From: Telopea speciosissima
Lineage: Eukaryota; Streptophyta; Magnoliopsida; Proteales; Proteaceae
NCBI RefSeq assembly: GCF_018873765.1
Contig: NC_057917.1
Coordinates: forward strand, 57,284,464 to 57,348,463
Direction of reading: 5' to 3'
DNA: 64,000 bases
A model generated the notes under the pieces. It worked only from the letters and a program-made list of their open reading frames with translations. It searched no databases and was not told where the DNA came from. A program made the position numbers and the translations under genes. Below, piece by piece: positions 42,947 to 54,589 of the stretch. The number at the start of each line of letters is the position of its first letter. Within the stretch, counting starts at the first letter, position 1.

Positions 42947-45215
42947 TGACATACATTTTCCTTTTCTCGAACAAAATATAAGTCCCTTGTTAGAGCAATC
43001 TGTCTCTAACCCTCCCATTGAGCAGTTTGTCACTGGGTGTCATGGGATACTACTACTGCCCATTAACATAATAGGTTCAAATAAAAAAAGGCAAAAGATT
43101 TCGTTCGAACAAGGTATGCTCATAATTAGTAAGTTCGAGTACAACAAAAAACATGAATGAATACATATGGGTACTAAATGGACTAGATGTTAATAATACT
43201 TTAAAAAATCAATGCAAAAAGGTATGTAGGGAAATAATATAGTACACATTTAATACGTGTATAATAAGATTCTTCCTACGAACATATATTGACTATGCAA
43301 CATGCATGTACTCACCTAATAAACAGAATGATAGTATGTAGACTACGATTATATCACAATGAAATCTCGTAATTAAACTAAACACACTATAATAGCAGAA
43401 TACTTAATCCACGATTACATCACATAAGATTATTATAAAACACATCAATGTATCAATGGCACATCATCTTATCAAACATTAAAATAATGTATCATTTGTT
43501 GTAGAGTCACGGAAATCCCACAAAATAGAGATAGAAGATTATTCTTTCGAAAAGAACATAAAATGGATATAAAAATCCCTAGCGGTTGAACTTGATACTC
43601 ATGTTCAAAGGTTACTTAAGATGAGGTTTAATTCAAAGAGATGGTTTTATCAGACTGTTGCGTTTATTTTATGTTTTTTATAAGATGAATGTTGTGTTTA
43701 AGAATTATAAGGAAAGAAATGAAATAGAATGCAAAACATAAAATGGAGGGCAAGGATTTGAAATAACACCACATCAACACACAAATAGAATAAAAACTTT
43801 TTTGACCGAGTTTCAATTCCCTCCACTGACAATGAATGAGATCCCATTCACCTCGGGGTGAGAGAGGGTGGGAAAAGATATCAGGAGGATATTTTAGAAT
43901 ATATATAATAAAACCCTAGAAAAAGGTTTATGAACCCTAGGATGGTGAGTGAAATGTCCTTTGAGTAGAGGGAAACTTATATCCCATGGTTTATTATTAA
44001 AAAAAAAATCTATATCCCATGAGAAAGAGAGAGAGAGAGTTTTACTGTGACGATTTGTCCAACAATTGTAGTCATTGGATAACTTTTTACACCGTTCATA
44101 GCATGCATAAAATCTTACTCCAACTGATCGAATGATTTATTTGGGGATAGAGAGGGATAGCTAAAGTTGTTCCACTCTTATGGTACAGATAAGTAGCATT
44201 AGGTTATCCAAAAAACCTCACATCATTCTTGGATCTCCTGTGATCTTGGCATTTTCTTGTCAAGATCAATGTGGGGCCCAAAGGCAGGATTGCCTGTCAA
44301 AAATATTCAAATAGGGCCTTTTGGCTTTTCCTGTGTCACCTGGTTATTGTGGTTGGGGGCAACAAAATTGTCTTTGTCAAGGAAGAGCAAATCTTGGGGT
44401 TTGATTTAGGTATGTATGCCTAAGTAATTAGTTTTTTAGGTAAGAGATCGCAGCCCGACCTCTAGAGCCTACACGTGCACAATATTCAATGGAAGCATGT
44501 TTGCAAACATCGTTTGGGGAGGATTTCTATCTGATCATGAGGGTGGGGTGGTATTGTGTCTAGTCACAGAAGTTACGCTAACCATACTACAAGGTAGCAT
44601 TCTTTTTCCTTTATTTTTAACACGGAATCAATGGTTGAATTGATTGGATCAGAATTGATTTGAATCGATCTCAAAAATCCTAGAATCAGTCCCTTAGAAT
44701 ATCTAGAATTTGGATCGATCATAGTGGACTTTGATTCGATCGATCCGATTTCGATTTTTGAAACAATGATGATAAGGTTTAAAGAATCAGATTGGACAAA
44801 TGGAATCCGTTGATTTTAATATCTTGAAATTTTTAACTTTTGAATAAAAAAAAACTCCAGAGTTCCATATTCAATTTCCAAGTCATAGTCCTATCGGATT
44901 CGAATTAGAGTCGATGGAGACCAATCCGATGTCCATTTGCAAAATGACATTGAATACATTAGGGCATACGTGCTTAGAAGTCTTAAGATAAGGAATATGT
45001 TTGATACTTAGTGAAAAGAAAATTACAGCTTTGTCCTTCTTTAATTTGTCTAGAATAACCTTGAGTTGGTGATATACATAGTTAATAATACGTACTGATT
45101 ACGTAGCAATGAGTAATCTTTGAGTGAACCAAAAAAAAAAAAAATAAAAGAAGGTAAAAAGAACATGTTTACTATAGAGTTTATTTCTGGTTAACTTTAT
45201 AAAAAATTTAAAGTA
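42947..45215. other. Intergenic; dispersed repeat at 44630-44770
   Basis: No gene seen. 44630-44770 is the second copy of the CCTAGAATCAG / GATCGAT repeat seen at 5700-5930. Confidence 0.45.
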
Positions 45216-45385
45216 AAAAAAACTCTGTCGAGAGTGTGGCCTATGCCAATACTTCTACGAGTGTATCTTTCCTTCCCATATGAAAAGATACCTCTGCCCT
45301 CTTATTTTGAGGAGGAGACTGAAGAGAAATAGACACATGGAAGTGATGGCGGTGTAGGCCACACTCCCGACAAAAAAAACTACTT
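45216..45385. mobile_element. Foldback MITE, family B copy 2
   Basis: Arms GAGAGTGTGGCCTATGCC (left) and TAGGCCACACTCCCGAC (right) are inverted copies, with the same interior order as copy 1 at 41921-42078 but more diverged. Confidence 0.65.
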
Positions 45386-45903
45386 CCCATTTTTCAAAGC
45401 TTCTATATTGAAAAACCATCCTATAATATCTTGGAAAGCCCTCTCTATTGCGGCTCAGTTAGATCTATTGTTTCAAGAATTAGAGAATGGGCATCTTTTG
45501 GATAAATCTCGATAATAGTTGGTTTAGACTTTAGTATCTTCGATTTCTGATTTATTCCTTTCGATTTCGTTCAATCAATTGTGTTCGTCAAAATAGAATC
45601 TTTTTTATGTAAACTTCCGATTGACGCAATTTTCACACCATTGGAATCCAAATCTCGACAATATTCTATCTTCTATTTTTTTTTATTTTGTTTCAAACAA
45701 TAAGAGTCCTCAAAACAAAATCTTTTTTTTTTAGACCTCAGGTTGACATGCTTTTCACACAATTGGAATCCAAATCTTGATAATAGTTAATTAAGACCCT
45801 AAACCTTGATTGGATCTCACTCTCTTATATCTAGAGGTGAATGTGTTATAGATCCAAAATTTCTCAAAAAGCAACATGTCTGAAATTGATTTTTTTTGAG
45901 GAG

Positions 45904-46072
45904 AAAGACCGCTAACCGGTGTGGTGTTTGGGCGTGTACTTGCGTTCAGACAAAGCTCAACGCAAAAAGACTGGCACATCCCTGAATCTTTCCACCTTCT
46001 AGGGAATGCACCGATCTTTTCACGTTAGGCTATATTTGAGCACAGGTACACGCCCAGGCACAACACCAGTTT
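45904..46072. mobile_element. MITE, family A copy 2
   Basis: Left end ACCGGTGTGGTGTTTGGGCG; the complement of the right end reads ACTGGTGTTGTGCCTGGGCG. Same interior CGCAAAAAGACTGG block as copy 1 at 6186-6346. Confidence 0.72.
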
Positions 46073-46774
46073 GGTGATGTATCAAGTATCAATATTCAAA
46101 GCTAGACTCAACCATCATTATTTACCTTCTTTGGCCATCCCATGAATCCATAATTGTTTGCTCAAACTTAGCATTTGAAATTTCATACTTTTTTAAAGGC
46201 AAAAATCTTATTCCTATGTATGATAATATGCATTTCGGCAGAAACTCCGGCACATGATTGGGGACTGACTAGCTAATATGGGCGATGAGTGAAAAAGGTT
46301 TTGATGCTAACTGTGCAACCATGTGGATAGAATCAGATTGGCATGTGCTTTGTTCTTCTTGAGAGTTAAGATATCTCTCTCCCCATTTATGTTGGATAAG
46401 TTTAAAAGCTTTTTACAGTGGACAGAAGCAGAAGATACTATAGAGGGTTAAATCTGTAAAACCCCAAGTCCCCCACCCCACCTTTCCTCTCAAGTCAAGC
46501 CTGAGACTGAAAAGCTGAGAGGGACAATGTCCTAAGTCCTAACCTTATACGCACGAACTCAGAAGTGAGTGAGAAAGGCCAAAGGAAGCCAAGAATTTTG
46601 CTGGTTCTGATTGTTGTTGGTAGTCTATCAATGTCTCTGCATAGTGCATCGTCAAAAAGAAAAGTAGACTAATATAAAGTTGTGGCACGAGGTTTCTCAC
46701 GACAGCGTCAGAGTAGAAAATCGCAAATACCACCAAAGGGAGGATAGGACTTAGGAGATGGATTTGTTCACCAA

Positions 46775-47252
46775 GAGACCGTTTGTTTGACGGAGAGGAT
46801 GGAGTGGGAATTTTGCGGTACTAGATCCTATAGTGTAATGGGTTGGAGAACAGGTGTGGGATTTGTTTTTTTCTCATGAGTATATAGTAACCATTTAATG
46901 GGATTTGGAGGAAAAAGATCCTTTCCAACTCTCGTTTCTCTACAACCATTCATCCAACGGCAGGAAGGACTTGGACACACATGCCTATGTGTTGACAGGT
47001 ATTTAGATGCGTGTTGTCTAAGTCCTCCCAGCCATTAGATGGGTGGTTGGAGAGGATTCGGATCCAACTTTGAATAGGATAGGGTGAGATTTTCAAGTGC
47101 CACATCAACAGACAAAGCATTTAATGTTGTTACCTGAGCTTTTGTAAATTCATCACCCCCAGATTGACTAAAAAAAATTAGGGTGATATTTTGAAGTGCC
47201 ACATCAGCACTTTCTCACCCCACCTAAGTCCCCGTCAAACAAATGGCCCCTA
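46775..47252. mobile_element. Probable MITE with GTTTGTTTGACGG ends
   Basis: CCGTTTGTTTGACGG at the left end is inverted as CCCCGTCAAACAAATGG at the right. Interior AT-rich with no ORF of note. The target duplication is not clear. Confidence 0.5.
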
Positions 47253-47746
47253 AGGGACCCACATTGTGTTTGAAGGGGAAGGGAGAGGGAGAGAGAGAAT
47301 GTTAGTGCAAGCCCATAGCTCATTATACAGTGAACATGTGAAGAAATCTCCACTTTGACATTGTGGGGATTTTTTTTTCTAAATATTATGAAGTTTGAAA
47401 TTGAATTTGAAGAAGAATGAAGCAAAAAAGTTTTGGACGCTCGTTGAGTATTTATAGATGATCTACCTAATTAGGTCATGTGGATTGGTGATGTGACAAT
47501 TTTGATTATTAAATATCTAATATGATTTGAATAACCGGCATCAGATGGGGAAATTGGCTAATTCTTTATGGTTCTGAATGATTTTTGAAGTAGCGGAATG
47601 GATCGGGTCCAGAATTGGTTGATTCCATCAGAGGTAGTTGCAGCTTGAGAGAGAGAGAGAGAGAGAGGAATACACAATATGCATGTCATCCACATAATTA
47701 TGCATTTGATCTTCATAATTTCATTCATACATGTATATAACAATTG

Positions 47747-48758
47747 GTAGAAAGACCGCCACCCGGTCGCGCTACACACACCGCCCTTGCTCCCTGACAC
47801 AAGGGCGCACGAAATGACTACCACACCCCTGGTCATTTATGGGGTTCAGGGGATGTGGCGGTCATTTCATGTGCCACCCTTTGGGGTGTAAGTTTGGCCT
47901 TGACGACTCGAGCCCACCCTAGCCCGCCTTGAACCCGAACAAGGCCTGGGCTGGATTTTTCAACCCTGAAAGTGGGTTAGGGTTCGATTGTTCAAGCCCG
48001 AGGTTAGGGTTGGGTTGGGTGGACTAGGTTTGAGACCTCGGGCTGAGCCCGGCCCGGCCCAGCCCGACCCTGATTTTAACCCTGAATTTATGATGGTTTT
48101 AGGTTTAAGTTTTACTAGTCTTTATGATGGCTCGATTGTGTATTGGTGCTCATGGTATCATCTCACTCGGGAATGCTGTTGGGACAATGGGAACCACTTC
48201 CCAATCTAATTGGAAGCTCAATGTTATTCAAGTATTTTCTTGATCAGTGGATTAACTACCTACGAAAAAAAAGTGGATTAACTTACTTCTATTGTTTTCT
48301 ACCTGGGTTTTCAATGTTTTGTGTCATCATCACAATTTACAATTTTCAACTTGATTTATTTGAGCCTTGGACCAACTACCTCGGTTTAGTGGGTTCCATA
48401 CCTCACAGAAACAACCATTTTGATCAATTTGATTTACTTGGAACCTTTGAAGCTTTTGATGGGGAAGGGAGCTTAGGTTGTGAAGTTCTGTTGCAACTTG
48501 GGAATGGTATATGAACTAGTGTTAGGGTCAATCAGGGCCAATCAGGGTTGGACTGAACCCGGCAGGGTTGGGCCTGGGTTGAGATTTTTAGACCTTGAGT
48601 CAGGGTCAAGGTGGGCCTGGGCTAAGCTAAAGGGTTCCAGGGTTGGGCTAGGGTTTTAAAAAACCTGGCCCAACCCGGCCTTGTTTCACTCCTAACCACC
48701 CGTGTCAAGGCGCAGGGGCGGGGCATGCACTACACAACTGAGTGGCATTCTCTTTCCC
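47747..48758. mobile_element. MITE split by a second GGGTTGGGC-rich element
   Basis: The outer ends, about 47747-47880 and 48696-48758, are imperfect inverted repeats (GACCGCCAC... and ...GTGGCATTCTC) and share CGCACGAAATGAC with the element at 590-755. Between them (47881-48695) lies a second element whose ends TTGGGGTGTAAGTTTGGCC and the complement of GGCCTTGTTTCACTCCTAA are inverted, with subterminal GGGTTGGGCC repeats on both sides. Flanks CCACCCT/CCACCCG suggest an imperfect duplication. Looks like a hAT-type insertion in a MITE. Confidence 0.55.
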
Positions 48759-48960
48759 AAAATAATTATAAAAAATACATGTGAGTTTTATGTGCTTTTG
48801 CATTTGAATTTTGAAGGTGTAATCTCATCATTTTCTTCGGGCCTCAATAAGAAACTATAGCATCTGGACTACTAGACCACTTTGTATCACATCTTAAATG
48901 CACCAAGAAGTAGATTTCCAAGGGTGGCTGGCTACTTCTGGTAGAGGAAGCAACTCTTGG

Positions 48961-49580
48961 GTTTATCTAGACCGTTTGAATGTTCGATTCAATGGTCTAC
49001 ATGGGCTAGTGAAAGAGTTGGAATCTTCAACAAGGATGAGTCTTCCAAGAGAATGGAAGAGGTAGAGTTTTTCAAGGAAGTAAAGTGTTCAAGAATGTTG
49101 AGTTTTCCAAGTAAGTGAAAAAGTGGAGTCTTCAATTAAGTTTAGGTCTTCCAAGGGAGTTGAAGTGGGTTGGTGGTTGAAGACATTAAGCAGAGAGAGA
49201 GAGAGAGAATTAATGGATTTTCTCTAAGGAGAGAGAACATAACAAGGCAGAAAGGAGCCCTATAAAAGGCTTTTATCTAGATCGGTTGAAGGTTTGATTT
49301 AATGGTTTAGATGGGCTAGTGGAGGAGTTTGAGTATTCAATAAGAATGAGTCTTCCAAGAGAGTAGAAGAGGTGGAGTTTTCCAAGGAGGTGAAATTTTC
49401 AAGAATGTAAAGTCTTCCAAGTAAGTAGAAGAGTAGAGTCTTCAATAAGATTAGGTCTTCTAAAGGAGTGTAATTGAGTTGGTGATTGAAGACATTAAAC
49501 AAGGTAGATGAGAGAAAGTTAGTGGGTTTTCTCCAAGGAGAGAGAAAACAACAAGGTAGAGAAGAAGCTCTATAATAGGA
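48961..49580. repeat. Two-copy tandem duplication, ~311-bp unit
   Basis: 48961-49262 and 49271-49580 align throughout (GATGAGTCTTCCAAGAGA, GGTTGAAGACATTAA..., ACAAGGYAGA...). Each unit itself contains several GTGGAGTYTTCCAAG-like sub-blocks. Low protein potential. Confidence 0.75.
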
Positions 49581-49739
49581 TAGATGTGTTTACCAAAGAG
49601 AATGAATGTTGATCCAAGAAAGGAGCCAAGATGTGAGGATCCAAGTGAGAGTCCAAGAGGTACAATGTGGGTGCAACGTATGTATAAGGACTTAGCAAGG
49701 AGCCAAGGTGAAAATGTTGAATGAATGGGAGATGAGAGA

Positions 49740-50050
49740 AGAGTGTACATGAGGGCTTGGGTTTGGTTATCTAATCGCAAGGGTTGTACTATTTTCTCTT
49801 CTCTTGATTCATGGTGGAAGTTGGATCTCATTCCATGGGCGTAAACGATTTTGTCGAACCACGTAAATCTCTTGCCTATTTCTTTGTGTATGTGCTTGTT
49901 TCTTTTGTTGTTTTGTTCATTTTCACAGACTGTTTTCGTGCGTTTCTCACATCGCAAGGAGAAAATTGGAAAAGTTGATTTTCCAACCCCAATAGCAACA
50001 ACGATCGTTGGGTTTGTTACCGAGCTTGAAGAGGTAGAGAAAGCAAGGTA
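49740..50050 (+). repeat. LTR-like segment
   Basis: TCGAACCACGTAAATCTC, preceded by GGGCGTAAACG and followed by T-rich sequence, resembles the 3' part of many plant LTRs. No partner LTR or primer site was found, so it is a remnant at most. Confidence 0.35.
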
Positions 50051-50245
50051 GCGAGAGGGTGTAGGAGGGACGACAAATGTATTGAGGGGCGGGCAAGGCA
50101 AAGGATGTGGCTAAGGGCAGAGGTGGGGCCAGACAAAGGGTAGGGGCAAGGGGGGGGAGGGGTAAGGGGTTGAGGTGGGAAGAGTAAGGATTTAATAATC
50201 CGTATTTGGATTGATACAACATCAATGGTATCACTAATCCAATTT

Positions 50246-50425
50246 GGATCCTCTACTGCCGAGCTGTCCGGCAGGACCTAGCTACCTAGACACGGTGAGG
50301 CATGCAATAACCGCCTTACCCCTGCCCGAGTGCCTTGCCCGAGTGGGGGTAAGGCGGTCATTGCGGGCCTCATGTCTAGGCAGCACGGTCCTACCGGGCA
50401 ACTCAGCAGTAAAGGATCTGGATCC
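50246..50425. mobile_element. Foldback MITE with ~75-bp arms
   Basis: GGATCCTCTACTGCC...GGCAGGACC...CCTAGACA...ACCGCCTTACCCC on the left is answered by GGGGTAAGGCGGTCATTGCGGG...TGTCTAGGCAGC...GGTCCTACC...GGATCTGGATCC on the right, inverted, with almost no loop. RNA from it would fold into one long hairpin. Confidence 0.8.
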
Positions 50426-50779
50426 ATCAGTGATCAGTGTGGATTGGATAGATGTACTAGTGATAGTTATGAATTTTTTGAAGTTTTATTTTGCCACTTT
50501 GATCAACACCAATTAGTTGAGACTTTTTTATCCAAAAAATAAAACTAAAACTTTAAATCTGTTTGATCAACACCAATTAAACTAAAACTTGAAATGTGAG
50601 GCCAAATTTATTATGATTTCTATTTCAAAATTGGATTGATTTCATGAACTAGTCAATAATTAGACTTTTTATCAAAAAATTGAAATTATTTTGACTGCAT
50701 CAATATGAAATATTTTAGGAATAAAATATCTATTTGGTAGTTTAATTTTATAGAATAGATTTTCAATATTTTTTTGGGA

Positions 50780-51133
50780 ACAAGGGTGGTGGTGGTGGTG
50801 GCGACGAGGTAATGGTAGTGGTGTCATGGAAATGGCGGCAATGGCACCCTGGCACTGGATGGTGGTGGCAGTGGTGGTGATGGTGATGGTGGTGGCACGA
50901 CCATGGTGAAACCATTCTTCACCATTAGGAGAAGAACAAAACCAAAAGTTTGTTACCAAACAAGCAAAAACAAAAACCAAAAGTCACGTGTAACGTTACA
51001 AAAAGTTCATGTCTCCTTTTGCCAGCAAAAGATTCCATGTCCATTCCACAGACTCGCAGAGTCAATATGGCTCCAGTGTTCACATTTTCTACTGGTTTCC
51101 AATAAATCCATATACTTCAGTCATAAAACAGCG

Positions 51134-51170
<37 letters not shown>

Positions 51171-51615
51171 GTACAATAGAATAGTAGACTGGTAGAGTGA
51201 CGGCGCCACCTCTCAAACTCATCAACATTAAGCTCCTCTTTGTCTTCTCCCTTCTAAGCTTCTATTCACCAGCCGATGCGGTGGGTGGTGGTGGCGGCAG
51301 TGGTGGTGATGGTGATGGTGGTGGCACGACCATGGTGAAACCATTCTTCACCATTAGGAGAAGAAGAAAACCAAAAGTTTGTTACCAAACAAGCAAAAAC
51401 AAAAACCAAAAGTCACGTGTAACGTTAGAAAAAGTTCACGTCTCCTTTTGCCAGCAAAAGATTCCATGTCCATTCCAGAGACTCGCAGAGTCAATATGGC
51501 TCCAGTGTTCACACTCTCTACTGGTTTCCAATCAATCCATATACCTTCAGCCATAAAAAAGAGGAGAGAGAGAGAGAGAGAGAGCGGTACAGTAGAATAG
51601 TAGACTGGTAGAGTG
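50780..51615 (+). promoter_or_regulatory. SCPL promoter with tandem duplication
   Basis: Two copies of about 416-429 bp, roughly 50860-51285 and 51286-51700, each run from a GGT-repeat through CACGACCATGGTGAAACC, AAAGTCACGTGTAACG, a (GA)n tract and GGTAGAGTG into the first codons of the carboxypeptidase. In the upstream copy the start codon is ACG (51200-51202) instead of ATG and the frame runs into the next GGT-repeat after SPADAV. Both copies keep a G-box-like CACGTG (50985, 51414). The GA tract at 51563-51585 lies in the presumed 5' UTR. Confidence 0.85.
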
Positions 51616-52956
51616 ATGGCGCCACCTCTCAAACTCAACAACATTAAGCTCCTCTTTGTCTTCTCCCTTCTCTGCTTCTATTCACCAACCGATGCGGTTC
51701 ATCTCTTCCCTAAAAAATCACATCCCACGAAATCAGGTTACCTTCCTATCAATTCCACCACCAGTTCCGCCATTTTCTTCGTTTTCTATGAAGCCCAAAA
51801 ACCCGTTTTCCGTTTATCTCAAACACCCCTCCTCGTTTGGCTCCAAGGAGGCCCCGGTTGCTCCTCCCAGCTCGGCAACTTCTTTGAGCTTGGCCCTTGG
51901 CGTTTAAATTCCAAACAAAATTGCAGCAAAAACCCAACTCTGGAACCCAATCCAGGTGCTTGGAATCGCAAATTTGGCCTTCTTTTCCTTGATAACCCCA
52001 TTGGGACTGGTTTCAGCATCGCTTCCTCTCCGGCTGAAATCCCCAAAAACCAATACACCGTCGCCAAGCACCTTATCTCTGCTCTCACATCGTTTATCTC
52101 CTCAGACCCATTGTTCAAATCTCGCCCACTTTACATCACCGGTGAGAGCTATGCCGGTAAATACGTGCCGGCGGTTGGGTACTACATTTTGCAACAATCT
52201 TCGGAACTGAACTTCAAGGGAGTTGCAATAGGGAACGGGTTGACCCACCCTGTCTCTCAGGTGGCAACTCATGCCGCCACGGCGTATTACTCCGGCTTGA
52301 TTAATGAGAAACAGAAAACCCAGCTTGAGGAAATTCAAGCTCAGGCTGTGAAGTTGACCCAAGAGGCTAAATGGAAAGAAGCAACAGATGCACGTGACAG
52401 GGTCTTGGGTTGGTTGAGGAATGCAACAGGGTTGGCTACCCTTTCCGATCTTAGGCGGAAGACCCCTTATGAAACAGAAATCGTTGGTGAATTCCTGAAC
52501 AAGGACCAGGTAAAGAAAGTTTTAGGCGTAGATAAATCGATGGTTTGGGTGGATTGCAGTGAAGCTGTTGCGGATGTTCTACACGAAGATGTGATGAAGA
52601 GTGTGAAGTTTATGGTGGAGGAATTGGTGAAGAAGAGTAAGGTCTTGCTATACCAAGGGCAATTTGATTTGAGGGATGGAGTGGTTACGACTGAAGCGTG
52701 GGTGAAAGAAATGAACTGGGAAGGACTAGAGAGTTTTCTAATGGCAGAGAGGAATGTTTGGAAAGTGAATGGAGAACTTGCAGGGTATGTGCAAAAATGG
52801 GGAAGCTTAAGTGAAGTAGTTGTTTCAGGGGCTGGGCACCTTGTCCCTGCAGACCAGGCAGTAAGTTCTCAGGAGATGATTGAAGACTGGGTTCTGGATA
52901 GAGGACTGTTTCAAGATGAGAAAAAGAGCAATTCATCATCAAATTTCAGGGGCTAA
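51616..52956 (+). CDS. Serine carboxypeptidase-like protein (SCPL50-like)
   Basis: Intronless, 446 residues, a normal length for the family. Residues about 1-28 form a signal peptide (KLLFVFSLLCFYSPTDA), so the enzyme enters the secretory route. The substrate-binding WLQGGPGCSS is near residue 75. The catalytic triad is visible: Ser178 in GESYAG, Asp351 in QGQFDLRDG, His408 in GAGHLVPADQ. These S10 enzymes remove C-terminal residues or, in some clades, act as acyltransferases. Lack of introns and the sequence style point to the SCPL48/50-type group rather than the sinapoyl-transfer clade. The start is the ATG at 51616; the GTG before it is not used. Its 5' end was copied upstream (see the duplicated promoter). 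Confidence 0.93.
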   Translation: MAPPLKLNNIKLLFVFSLLCFYSPTDAVHLFPKKSHPTKSGYLPINSTTSSAIFFVFYEAQKPVFRLSQTPLLVWLQGGPGCSSQLGNFFELGPWRLNSKQNCSKNPTLEPNPGAWNRKFGLLFLDNPIGTGFSIASSPAEIPKNQYTVAKHLISALTSFISSDPLFKSRPLYITGESYAGKYVPAVGYYILQQSSELNFKGVAIGNGLTHPVSQVATHAATAYYSGLINEKQKTQLEEIQAQAVKLTQEAKWKEATDARDRVLGWLRNATGLATLSDLRRKTPYETEIVGEFLNKDQVKKVLGVDKSMVWVDCSEAVADVLHEDVMKSVKFMVEELVKKSKVLLYQGQFDLRDGVVTTEAWVKEMNWEGLESFLMAERNVWKVNGELAGYVQKWGSLSEVVVSGAGHLVPADQAVSSQEMIEDWVLDRGLFQDEKKSNSSSNFRG

Positions 52957-54589
52957 TCTTTGAGTTCCCCTCATGATTCTTCTACACGATACAACAAATG
53001 AAATCACACTGTGATTTTATCCTTCATACATGGGTGGGTGTGTAATGTGGGAATTATAATATCTGATTTTAGAGATTACTATTTATGTTTGCTGGAATAC
53101 TAGAAGAATATATCCAGATGCCGAAGGAAGATTTACAATGTTTGATAGATTGATCTTCTATTCAGTTCATACCTCTCTGGTCAACACACACAGCTCAAAT
53201 TGTACCTGGGTTTCCTAATTTCATTATAATCTATTTCCAGTAGATAATTGTCCAGATCCTTTTTAAAACCAAGGGTTAAAATGCCTGATTTGGCTGAGTT
53301 ACTCCTACAATCCTATAATATTTTGGTTTACCAGTCATGGAGGTATTTGGTGAAAAAGATGCCTGCTCCTGTAAGTTTAGCTTATAGATATTATCTTCCT
53401 AACTGAAATTGTTGGTGAAAATTCTCATTCTGTTCTCTTATTCAATTGTTAGAAAAGGAATTCCAATTTAAAATTCTAAAACAATGTATACTTAGTTGGC
53501 TGGTTGTGAACCTTGGATTTGAAACTCCATTAGGTTTTCGATCAAATGGATGAGGTAAGTCTCACACTTCAAAACTTGAAGTATGGGGGGAGTGGAGTGG
53601 GGAGGTTTCAAGTCCCACTCAATCATGGGGATTAGTTTGTGAAGATACAGCAGGCAATTCCTGCAGTTCTTTAACTCTTAATAAGAATTCAAAGATAGAA
53701 TCTGTCACTGAAAAGACCAGCAAGGAAGATGGACTTTCACCTCTCAGTTCTCCAAGTTAAGATTACTGGTCTAAATGTCCCACCATTTATCTGTTAAAAA
53801 ACCAATCCATGGTGTCCATAGAAATCAATACTTATCATGCCTGAATCATCAAAAAAATGATAACATGAATCCTCCAGACTAAATCTTCTTCTGTTGGGAA
53901 ATGAAAACTATAATAATTCATTAAAAAGAAGAAAGAAGATGGCTGGGTTCCAGCAAGCAGAGATGCTCTGCTAAACTAGGTTTGTCTAGTACAACTTGAC
54001 GAGCCAAGCAGAGCACAATTGAGAAAAAAAAATTGCTCAATAAGAAAAATTGTGTTTCAAAAAGATATTGAATATTAAAAGTAATTCATTGCAAGAGGTT
54101 GAAGGTGATGGGTATTGTCCTATAGTTTGTGCACCTTAATCCAAAGCAGAATTAAGATTCTCATACAAAAAGAATTCTCACTGGATCTGTTTGTCTCCTC
54201 TTTCCCTGTAGTCCTATGTGTGATAAGCAACAAATTAATTATAAGCCCAAGCAGAGAAAGATACAACCAGCTGCAAGAAGCAAGCTCACAAAACCTCACA
54301 TGATCAGTGAGCATACCATTCCATCAGTGAGTATTATTCTTTGAATATTTACAATCTAAGGTTTATGAGTATTTCTTAATAGACTTAACCTAAAGCATTG
54401 TGAAGCCTTGAAGAGATACTGCTTTGGATGTCATTAATTCCACCCCACTAATGCAATCACATGCATATTCAAAAGGGAGGAAATGGTTGTTATAAACTTG
54501 AAAACCCAACCACCATATTCAAAAGGGAGTGATGGTCTTGGAGTAGTTTTGCATGTGAAAATATACTCGAAATAACCTGATTTGGTTTG
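52957..54589. other. SCPL 3' flank, no further gene seen
   Basis: The 3' UTR should end within the first ~150 bp. The rest has no ORF with family resemblance. Confidence 0.45.

Noticed and set aside
48143..48514. 123-residue plus ORF
   Set aside because: Lies inside the GGGTTGGGC-rich transposon and has no family resemblance.
51197..51556. 119-residue ORF in the upstream SCPL promoter copy
   Set aside because: It lacks an ATG (the site is ACG) and reads on into duplicated non-coding sequence; it is part of the duplication.
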